Below, piece after piece: positions 57,391 to 64,000 of a DNA stretch of 64,000 nt (its first letter is position 1; the number at the start of each line of letters is the position of its first letter). Made by a program: the position numbers and the translations under genes. Below the pieces are notes generated by a model that worked only from the letters and a program-made list of their open reading frames with translations, was not told the origin of the DNA and made no database searches. The DNA is taken from the NCBI GenBank assembly GCA_024195265.1, contig JAJLRJ010000004.1, forward strand, positions 28,470,434-28,534,433. Direction: 5' to 3'. This DNA comes from Dendrophyllia cribrosa (taxonomy: Eukaryota > Cnidaria > Anthozoa > Scleractinia > Dendrophylliidae).

Positions 57391-59036
57391 CGCCGGAGGC
57401 TGCCAAGATCTCTGCTGCGGCCAGGGTCAAGGCGATCTCAGACTTCAAAAAGCGTTTCCCGCGCGCCGATATGTCTCACTTTGAACTGCAAGTAGAGTTT
57501 GGCGACGACCACAAAACCGCCACAGGGGAAGTGCTTTACAAAGAGGGCCAAGGCTCATTGGCACTTATCACAGAAATACCCCACAAAGATTGGACTTACG
57601 CCGAAAGAGACGCTCTTGGCCTTCATTATTACGGTGGTTTCCCTTATCAGTTATCATTGGGACAACAAATGTTATCAATCCCGGCTGTTGCTTTCACCGC
57701 AACAATAGACAAAGACATGATGATTGGCGCAATCTTAAATGACAAAGAGCAAAAGATTTACGTCACGCCAACTGATTATTTCACAACGAAATACAGAAAT
57801 ATCTTCAGGGACACGCAGATTTCATTCACAACCGCGAAATACGGCCGAAAGTGGATGGGTGGGCCGCACATGAGTTTTTGGCCGCAACAACTCTCCTTCG
57901 CCCTGTGGTGTGCAACAACCGGCTGTGGAATCTCGCGCGACATTCTCTTCGATAAGAACTCCAGTCTATCCCTAACACCACAGTTAAGGTCGTTTTACCG
58001 GTTTCACGTTTATTTCACAACAAGGCGAATACTCTACCAGATGGGTGGGGAACAAAGCGTGAGTGCTTTGCCAGACGACCCTCCATTCAACCAGAAAGAC
58101 AACAAGTACAACATCGACGCGTACAAGAAGCTTTGCATAGAGTTCGGTATCGACCCCAGTTCTGACTTCCGTTACACATATGGCAAGAACCACGGTCTTG
58201 GAAATGTCTACATTTGGGCTTATGGAGAGGGCCCCACATCTACCGATTATGAGTACCCCGATCCCGATCTAGCTCTGTTCGATGATGAGCGAGTGACTGA
58301 CAGAAAAGACCCCAATTATCGAGCCAATGGTATATCTTTCGTTCGCAACGATCAAGGGGCGGACACCCAGTTTGAGCGCTTTGTGCCAAATTACGCACAG
58401 GGGCTAACACAGCCAGGGCTCGCGCGTATGAACCAATCAATCGAGGCCTTTGTGTACTGCATTCTTGGTTCACAAGCCAAAACCCGCAGCAGCATCATTG
58501 GAAGAGGAGGTCGGGCCTTCGAAACGCAGAGAGTATTCCTCACCCATCTAGAGGAGGCCATAATACTGAACGACATTGCAACAAGCGTACAGCGTTACCA
58601 GCTTGCCATCCAAGCAACGAAAGTGCGCTTAGACTTTGCGACAGCACCCGGAAGCTGGCTCATGCCATCGCGCATGATTATCAACACAGAGAGCGTGATC
58701 GGGTATAACAACAATCTACAGGAGGCAACGCAAGGGATGAAGCTGGGCGTGAACAGTGGTGTTAATCTGGGCACAAAAAAAGCCTCCCTTCGCCACATGG
58801 ACGGTGGCCCGACAAAGATTAATCCACCAAACAGCCACCCATCAAACCCGATACATCTCCAGGCCACACAGGCACAGGGCATCGCCACAGCCCCACCCGC
58901 ACCCACACCACAACCAGCCCCAACACCCACACCACAGCCCAAACCCACACCACAGCCCCACCCGCATCACGTAAACAAGACACTCATTGGAGTGGGTGCG
59001 ATTGCTTTGGCAGGGCTTTTCGTTTGGTTGAGGTAG
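57391..59036 (+). pseudogene. Main part of the interrupted virus-like gene (C-terminal membrane anchor)
   Basis: The frame is open immediately after the DIRS element, about 27 codons before the first Met at 57471, and runs 521 more residues to TAG at 59034-59036. The upstream codons and 52341-52501 are the missing N-terminal end. The folded part (about 1-430 of the Met-started frame) shows no family I can name. It has FPYQLSLGQQMLSIP and an Arg/Gly-rich IIGRGGRAFETQ. A Pro/Gln/His-rich linker follows (about 465-500), then one hydrophobic span (LIGVGAIALAGLFVWLR) at the very C-terminus. A large soluble head on a tail anchor suggests a virion surface or vertex protein. Function unproven. Confidence 0.6.
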
Positions 59037-59130
59037 TCGAAAATCAATGTAGCCTGACAAATTTTTTCGCTCCACTGAGTGCTCCCAATTTTAGCGATCA
59101 AAAAAGGTAGCCGAAAAATGGCGGTAGCCC

Positions 59131-60528
59131 TCAAGACCTCGCACGCTTGGTGATCCTTTCAACAAGGAAGGCCACCACGGCAAGGATGAGCAGCCAGGCG
59201 TGTTTACCCAGAAAGGAGATGACCGACCCGGCCGCTTTGAAGATGAAGCTCACAATTGAGCCAATGAGGCCAGGCAAGGCGCTGGCTGCCTTTTTACCAA
59301 GCTCTTTAAGCCCATTTCCAATAGCCTTGGTGGCCCTTGCCAGGCCGTTCAAGGTGGCTAGTACAACAGCGCTGATGGTGATGCCAGCTGCCAGAACAAT
59401 CGCTTGCAGGGTCCATCCGTATTTCTTGAAGATTTCTCTGACCCTCTCTCTCAAAGACAGTGCTTGTTCACGCACCTCAACCTGTGTTCTGAGCCTTGCC
59501 AGTTCTTCTTCTCGCTCAGCAACTCGGGCTTCCGCTGCTTCTCTTTCAGAGAGAGACGTGTTCTCATCCTCTATGACGCGCTTGTCTTCCTCGTTCTGCT
59601 GTTCAAGCTCGACTTCTCTTTCGTTTAACTCATCAAGTGGTTTAGTTGAGTTTAGCCTTGCTTCACGTTCATTTCTTTCCTTCTCTTTGGCAGCAAGGCG
59701 TGTTCTGGATTTGTCCGCCTTTGCTTGTTCTTGGGTTCGTTGTTTGTCTATTCGTTTTTTGTTTTTTGTTTTATATTCTGCTTCTTCTTTTTCCAGTTTT
59801 TCTATATCTATTTCATAATTTTTATTTAGATGTTTTAGGCGGTCTAGCTCGGCTTGTTGTTCAAGGATTGAACCACCTTCAGCCATTATAGCGTCAATCC
59901 GCGCTTGATTTTGTTCTTTTTTGTTTCTGAGGGCTTGCAGCTCATTTTGTGTTTGTTGCCTTTTCACAGCAATACTTTCAATCTCCTTAAGTTTTTCTTC
60001 CGACACCTCAAATCTTTGTCTTTCTTCCCTTATCGATGCGTTATCTTCATAGATAAGCTCTTCAGCGCTTGGGCCAAGGGATGTTTTGAACTTGTCTGTG
60101 AACGATTTAAGAAAGCTCCCATCTTGCTTGAAAATGAGAGTTTCCCCGCCTTTTGGTCCAAAGGAAACAAATTTGTCATCATTTGCTGGTTTTTTACCAA
60201 AACCAATTGGGCCTAATTTCGGGAAGTTTACTTTTGGAAACTTCTTTTTGATCCAGTCCATGGCTTTATCGATTCTCTCTGCTTTTTCATTTCCGTCTAT
60301 GATTTCTCCAAGCATAGGGACGGTTTCAGGGGCACCTGGCAAACCACTTTCTTCGCTAGGCAATGTATGCATTGGAATATGCTCGCCAGGACGATATGGG
60401 GTGGATGTACCGCCTGGTTGAAAGGGTGTTGTTGTGTCAACTTCTTGTTCGTCCTCGTTGTCGTCATCATCGTGGTCAACCCAAGGATTATCGGGCATAT
60501 CTCCTGGATCAAAACCGCCTTCAGCCAT
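59131..60528 (-). CDS. Coiled-coil protein with C-terminal membrane segments
   Basis: 465 residues from the ATG at 60528, chosen because the promoter GGGTATATA (60532-60540) lies directly upstream; a longer call from 60624 would run through the promoter. The N-terminus is acidic (DDDDNEDEQEVD) and Pro-rich. A short region reads FPKVNFPKLGPIGFGKKP. Residues about 170-375 form a long Glu/Arg/Lys coiled coil. The last 100 residues hold two or three hydrophobic segments (IVLAAGITISAVVLATLNG; GLIGSIVSFIFKAAGSVISF; WLLILAVVAFLVERI). The layout suggests a structural or membrane-acting virion protein. No family recognised. The frame is intact. Confidence 0.6.
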   Translation of the reverse strand: MAEGGFDPGDMPDNPWVDHDDDDNEDEQEVDTTTPFQPGGTSTPYRPGEHIPMHTLPSEESGLPGAPETVPMLGEIIDGNEKAERIDKAMDWIKKKFPKVNFPKLGPIGFGKKPANDDKFVSFGPKGGETLIFKQDGSFLKSFTDKFKTSLGPSAEELIYEDNASIREERQRFEVSEEKLKEIESIAVKRQQTQNELQALRNKKEQNQARIDAIMAEGGSILEQQAELDRLKHLNKNYEIDIEKLEKEEAEYKTKNKKRIDKQRTQEQAKADKSRTRLAAKEKERNEREARLNSTKPLDELNEREVELEQQNEEDKRVIEDENTSLSEREAAEARVAEREEELARLRTQVEVREQALSLRERVREIFKKYGWTLQAIVLAAGITISAVVLATLNGLARATKAIGNGLKELGKKAASALPGLIGSIVSFIFKAAGSVISFLGKHAWLLILAVVAFLVERITKRARS

Positions 60529-60578
60529 CGTGGGTATATAAATATAAAATATAAATTTTAAAAACACAAATATATACC
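60529..60578. promoter_or_regulatory. 50-bp bidirectional promoter
   Basis: GGGTATATA (60532-60540) faces the minus gene and TATATACC (60571-60578) abuts the ATG of the capsid candidate. The rest is almost pure A/T. Confidence 0.7.
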
Positions 60579-61829
60579 ATGGCTGTGCAACCGAATCTAC
60601 TTCCATCTCACAGTGTAAAGACACTGGGCGCCATGAAGGCAGAGCGAACCGTCAAGCACATCACATTCACCCCCTCTAAGGCTGATCCCGGTGAGACACT
60701 GTACGTCTCGGTGCCCAAGCTAGGCACTGACGTTGTCATTGTGCCCGGCTCGCTGGCCCTGGTGTTTAACCTTTCCCTAGCCGGCGGCCATGCAAACAAC
60801 TATCTCGTACAAAATGTTTCTCGGGCCCTGGTGGACAAATTCGTTGTAAAGTTTGCCGCCACAACTGTCCAGGACACGTCTGGGTACGACATCTACAAGA
60901 TCTTCGAAGACCTCTTCCGATCAACCGATGAGCGGGAAAATATGCTTATGGAGGGCATCCAGAGTGTGGATTTGTGCAAGATCCGCTCTGGTGCTGGCGA
61001 CAAGAAGCCCTCCAGCGTGGATGCTGAAACCAAGCTTGAGACAATATACAAGAATAATTATCGCATCAATCTTGATCACCAAATATTAACTGGCCACGGT
61101 GTTATATATCCTCAAGCACTGTATAACGATCTGGTCTTCGAACTAACCCTCGCCCCCGCAAACCAAGTTGTCCGAGGCTCAAACACAAGCAAGCTCGTGT
61201 ACAAGTTGGAAAACATCCAGCTGGAGTATGAGACGATCAGAAGTAAGAGGCTGGCCGACGAGGCAACAAGCACTTACACAAGTGGCAAGGAGTTCGCCTA
61301 TGACTACGTAATGAGAGAGAGGGTGGTTCCCTTCTCAAAAAGTGGTGACACTCTGCTGAATCTTAAGGTTAACCCACAGCGCCGGTCTCTCAAGGGCATC
61401 CTCTTGCTGTTCATCAACCCCTACACGGCTGGTGTCAGGGACTCTGAGCACTATTTCAATCCCGACATCACCAAAGTGAAGGTCACAGTCAACGGTACCA
61501 CAAGCAGGGTCTACAACGAGGGCATCAGTGGTACAGACATGTGGAGAGAGATAACCCGGCATTTTACCCCACACACGTACGGCAGGCCTAACATGAACCT
61601 GATAAAATATCTCACAGGCAACAAGTTTGGTCTCTGGATTGACCTGCGGTCAATGGCTGACATAGCCCTGCACGGCAACGGCCAACGTCTCGTCAACACA
61701 CAGGATGGCGTGCAACTCGAGATCGAACGAAACGGCACAGGCTCGGGAAACTCAAACTGCCACATCTTCACCATCTCAGACTCACAGATGAACATCATGG
61801 GCAGACAGCTGGAATCTGTACAGTACTAA
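60579..61829 (+). CDS. Candidate double-jelly-roll major capsid protein
   Basis: 416 residues, intact. The N-terminal part has the strand pattern VVIVPGSLALVFNLSL followed by ANNYLVQNVSRALVDKFVVK and then YDIYKIFEDLFRS. This order (strand at the membrane-distal edge, NN-x-L segment, strand, then tyrosine-containing helix) matches the first jelly roll of Polinton and adintovirus hexon-type proteins. The second half is also beta-rich (LKGILLLFINPYTAG). The length is a little short for the family. It sits directly before the packaging ATPase, a neighbour often seen in this virus group. Assignment is inference from pattern and context, not from a search. Confidence 0.6.
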   Translation: MAVQPNLLPSHSVKTLGAMKAERTVKHITFTPSKADPGETLYVSVPKLGTDVVIVPGSLALVFNLSLAGGHANNYLVQNVSRALVDKFVVKFAATTVQDTSGYDIYKIFEDLFRSTDERENMLMEGIQSVDLCKIRSGAGDKKPSSVDAETKLETIYKNNYRINLDHQILTGHGVIYPQALYNDLVFELTLAPANQVVRGSNTSKLVYKLENIQLEYETIRSKRLADEATSTYTSGKEFAYDYVMRERVVPFSKSGDTLLNLKVNPQRRSLKGILLLFINPYTAGVRDSEHYFNPDITKVKVTVNGTTSRVYNEGISGTDMWREITRHFTPHTYGRPNMNLIKYLTGNKFGLWIDLRSMADIALHGNGQRLVNTQDGVQLEIERNGTGSGNSNCHIFTISDSQMNIMGRQLESVQY

Positions 61830-61863
61830 GTAAACACACAACACATGCATACGAACAACACAC

Positions 61864-61877
61864 ATATATATATACCC
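61864..61877 (+). promoter_or_regulatory. TATATACC promoter element of the packaging-ATPase gene
   Basis: TATATATATACCC ten bases upstream of ATG 61887. The same element is found at 49680-49687, 51607-51618 (minus), 52300-52308 (minus), 52330-52336, 60532-60540 (minus), 60571-60578, 62636-62643, 62895-62905 and 63583-63590. Confidence 0.7.
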
Positions 61878-61886
61878 ACCAGCCCC

Positions 61887-62628
61887 ATGACCACAAACAA
61901 GATCAACTTCTATCCCAAACCGGCTCCCCTGCCATCCACCGGACAATTATCACACAATGAAATACAAAGACTTCTAGCAAAGGCCCCCTCCCCACCAGTT
62001 TACAAACCAACTAATATAGCGGTTGGTTATGGACCCAAGAAAGCTGCCATTCAACGCACTAATCGTGGGCCCCACTAACTCTGGCAAGACACAGTATCTT
62101 CTCTCCCAACTGCGAGGCCCCTTTAGGGGTTGTTTTGATTACATCGTTTTATTCTGCCCCACATTTGTTAAGAACAAGACATACGATGGCTTCGTGGACC
62201 GCGATCCGCACATCTTCGTCATCGTCTGCCAGCAGCATGAAATCGAAGACTGGTTGAGACTGGCGAGCTTCTTTTTCACATGCACCAACACTTTATTCAT
62301 TCTCGATGACTGCGCCGCCTCCAAAGATGTCAAAGGCCGCACGGGCTAGCTGGTCAATCTGGGGTTCAGTGCAAGGCATGACGGCATATCCGTGTGGGTC
62401 TTGACCCAGCAGATCACCAGCATTGCCAAGCCATATCGTGACAACATTGCAGCGATCGTGCTCTTTTACACACCATCCAGCAAGACAACCAAAGCCATAT
62501 TCGAAGATTATGCCGGCGAGCTCTCCCACGAGGAGTACAAAGAGTTTATTGCAAGGCTCAAATCCAGCAAGTTTTCCCACCTGGTTTTCTCTCTGAGACA
62601 CCCGTATGGAATTGAGTACAAGATTTAA
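61887..62628 (+). pseudogene. FtsK/A32-type genome-packaging ATPase, broken
   Basis: Start chosen at ATG 61887, ten bases after TATATACCC (61869-61877). The N-terminal Pro-rich part is in one frame and the frame shifts near 62040. The P-loop GPTNSGKT (Walker A) follows in the new frame, then the Walker B strand LFILDD. A TAG stop at 62347-62349 cuts the protein after Walker B. The same frame continues beyond it with VWVLTQQITSIAKPYR (sensor/glutamine motif) to TAA at 62628. This is the A32-like/HerA-FtsK ATPase that pumps viral DNA into capsids; about 245 residues when the two lesions are counted, normal for the family. With a frameshift and a nonsense codon it cannot work. Confidence 0.8.
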
Positions 62629-62643
62629 ACACACATATATACC

Positions 62644-62883
62644 ATGAATGCGCCAACAAGGCTACACAAGCTCACTGTGCTTTCACAGCTTTTGGATGAA
62701 TTGCACAAACACACACTTGAGGTGCAAAACAAAATTATCAAAGCCGCTGGTGAGGAAGATCTGCGCCTCATGCTTCTCAACAGATATCCCTTGCGGTTGA
62801 ATTCTATGCCAGACACCATAGCGGGGGTGGTACGAGAGCTTGAAGCCCTTTTGCCAGACATCAAGAGAATTATTGAAAATTAA
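62644..62883 (+). CDS. Small helical protein of the virus-like element
   Basis: 79 residues. TATATACC (62636-62643) abuts the ATG. The sequence is nearly all amphipathic helix with Leu/Glu-rich heptads (LLDELHKHTLEVQNKI). It could be a small capsid-assembly or accessory protein. No family recognised; frame intact. Confidence 0.6.
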   Translation: MNAPTRLHKLTVLSQLLDELHKHTLEVQNKIIKAAGEEDLRLMLLNRYPLRLNSMPDTIAGVVRELEALLPDIKRIIEN

Positions 62884-62908
62884 AAAAAAACACATATGTA
62901 TACCCCTG

Positions 62909-63574
62909 ATGGCTGAAGCAGCAGAAGACCAGGTCGCCTTGAACGAAGTAATGCAGATGCTGGAGGCCACCCCTGGTGCCGCACCTCCCACAGGGCTAGT
63001 TGGAGACAATGACATTCCTGCCAAACGTGAGAAGCTTGCAATCCTTGTTTCAACTGGCAAGGCAAAAGAAGCTATCGGCGTACAGCTCACACACGATCGT
63101 GTGGCGCGGCTGTCAGACAAGGACGTTGAGAAGTACTGCAAAAGGTACGAGGCCTACGTCGGCAGCAAGACGACCGAATCCCTAATTGATTCAACTATCA
63201 CGCTCGCGACCAAAGGCATTGGCCTAGTGGCCACGATTGATGACGCCAATGAGTTGCAGCAAGAAATCAAGAACAACTACATCATCAACCATGAGCTGGC
63301 AAATCTTGCTGGGGATCTTGCCCTGCGATGCGGACGATGGCTGGCGCTTGCCTTTGCTGCTCTCATCACAACAAAACACATCAAGTTTGAACGAGAGCCT
63401 GATTTGATAGAATTAGAACCCCAGCCCCCACCCACACATCCAACCAGAGACAGTGAAGGCTATCCACTTGAGGGCCTTGATGAAGTTGGGTTGGGCCCTG
63501 TGGCGACCTCGCAGGAACCTGTCAGCAACCTGACAGCAACCTGGCAGCAACCTGACACATCTTGTAAAAAATAA
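62909..63574 (+). CDS. Unrecognised virus-like element protein
   Basis: 221 residues from ATG 62909, four bases after TATGTATACCC (62895-62905); an in-frame ATG at 62840 would overlap the preceding gene. Acidic N-terminus, a helical middle, and one weak hydrophobic segment (WLALAFAALITT at about 147-158), then a Pro/Gln-rich tail. Frame intact. Not recognised. Confidence 0.6.
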   Translation: MAEAAEDQVALNEVMQMLEATPGAAPPTGLVGDNDIPAKREKLAILVSTGKAKEAIGVQLTHDRVARLSDKDVEKYCKRYEAYVGSKTTESLIDSTITLATKGIGLVATIDDANELQQEIKNNYIINHELANLAGDLALRCGRWLALAFAALITTKHIKFEREPDLIELEPQPPPTHPTRDSEGYPLEGLDEVGLGPVATSQEPVSNLTATWQQPDTSCKK

Positions 63575-63592
63575 AACTCACATATATACAGG

Positions 63593-64000
63593 ATGACCAC
63601 ACCACTCGAGACGATCCCTGAAGAAACTCAAACCCCAACTCCAACACCTTCCCGTGTTACCTCTGAGATCCCGAAAACAAAGCCTGCAACAGAAAAGAAC
63701 CCCGGCCGCGTTGCTTCTGGCAAAAGGCTAGCAGAACGCAACCGCCTGGCCCGCGAAGCAAAGAAAAAGGCCGAAGAACAAAAGCCTGCACCATCAAGAA
63801 GTGGGGCAACAAGCGGCACAACAAGTGGCACAACAAGTGACACAACAAGTGGCACAACGAGTGACAGCAACAGCTACTCAATCTTTTATATTCTGGGGTT
63901 TGGAGGGTTGGCTGTCTCTCTTGCTGGTGTTTATTACCAACGCGAAGCCATAATGCAAAGGTTTGGACGCAAATCAAACACCACACCGGCAACACCAGCA
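63593..64000 (+). CDS. Membrane protein with Thr/Ser-Gly repeat, cut by the window edge
   Basis: The frame is open from ATG 63593 (two bases after TATATACA at 63583-63590) to the end of the window, 136 codons, incomplete. Order: Thr/Pro-rich start, basic helical region with RLAERNRLAREAKKKAEEQ, a short repeat of SGTT-like units, one transmembrane segment (FYILGFGGLAVSLAGVYY), then a basic, Thr/Pro-rich continuation. Probably a virion membrane or anchor protein. Not recognised. Confidence 0.6.
   Translation, partial: MTTPLETIPEETQTPTPTPSRVTSEIPKTKPATEKNPGRVASGKRLAERNRLAREAKKKAEEQKPAPSRSGATSGTTSGTTSDTTSGTTSDSNSYSIFYILGFGGLAVSLAGVYYQREAIMQRFGRKSNTTPATPA

Larger units (their letters stand above)
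49032..64000. mobile_element. Endogenous DNA-virus-like element (Polinton/adintovirus-type), runs off right edge
   Basis: About 10 kb of compact genes, excluding the DIRS insertion 52502-57390. A packaging ATPase, a candidate double-jelly-roll capsid protein, small zinc-finger and membrane proteins are arranged on both strands with very short gaps. Gene starts share a TATATACC element. G+C content is visibly higher than the surrounding AT-rich DNA. Several genes are broken, so this is an old integrated copy. The left limit is inferred; the right limit, and any integrase or polymerase, lie outside. Polinton/adintovirus relationship is inference from the ATPase and capsid candidates. Confidence 0.65.

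Noticed and set aside
59147..59818. 223-residue plus-strand Ser-rich frame
   Set aside because: It is the antisense of the coiled-coil coding region, where Glu/Arg codons read as Ser/Leu on the other strand.
53646..60554. Numerous plus- or minus-strand frames opposite the DIRS and virus-like genes
   Set aside because: Shadows of the real genes in other frames; no motifs of their own.

Overview
This 64 kb window is repeat-dense, AT-rich animal DNA. The set of mobile elements (DIRS and PIF/Harbinger elements, many short foldback elements, LINE tails with cnidarian-style 3' ends) and an intron-less beta-1,3-galactosyltransferase gene suggest a cnidarian, most likely an anthozoan such as a stony coral. 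That assignment is inference. I see no bacterial operons, CRISPR arrays or rRNA.

Layout. Positions 1-12,600: an 8.1 kb PIF/Harbinger element (2,483-10,614) carries a decayed Myb/SANT gene and a decayed DDE transposase. Three later insertions sit inside it: a TIR element with PIN-like gene fragments (2,727-4,829) and two long-TIR foldback elements (6,376-7,580 and 7,703-9,160). Positions 12,600-31,900: no convincing host gene. The stretch holds nested MITEs, a CAGTAT microsatellite, a 5.4 kb inverted-repeat structure and a very large inverted duplication (arms about 1.83 kb, 25,628-31,208). Positions 31,991-33,031: the only convincing intact cellular gene, a GT31 glycosyltransferase. Positions 33,390-37,478: a TTAA-flanked element with an internal palindrome. 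Positions 38,108-39,062: a 5'-truncated LINE. Positions 42,304-46,117: a second PIF/Harbinger element, with a LINE tail and a Harbinger-like MITE inside it.

The most interesting part is 49.0-64.0 kb, a GC-richer and compact gene cluster running off the right edge. It looks like an endogenous DNA-virus-like element of Polinton/adintovirus type. It encodes a FtsK/A32-type packaging ATPase (broken), a candidate double-jelly-roll major capsid protein, a candidate minor capsid protein, two C2HC-type zinc-finger genes, a possible late transcription factor, and several proteins with membrane segments or coiled coils. Nearly every gene start is preceded, usually within 0-20 bases, by the same short element TATATACC or a close variant, on either strand. 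This points to one dedicated transcription programme. No integrase or DNA polymerase is visible; they could lie beyond 64,000.

A complete DIRS-type tyrosine-recombinase retrotransposon (52,502-57,390; gag, RT-RNase H and YR on the minus strand) has inserted into the 5' part of one virus-like gene. The reading frame on the two sides agrees if one AATT shared by element and target is counted once, which supports recombination at a 4-bp core. Frameshifts, a nonsense codon and a lost start codon show that the virus-like element is decaying. Several element ends can be read to the base with their target-site duplications.
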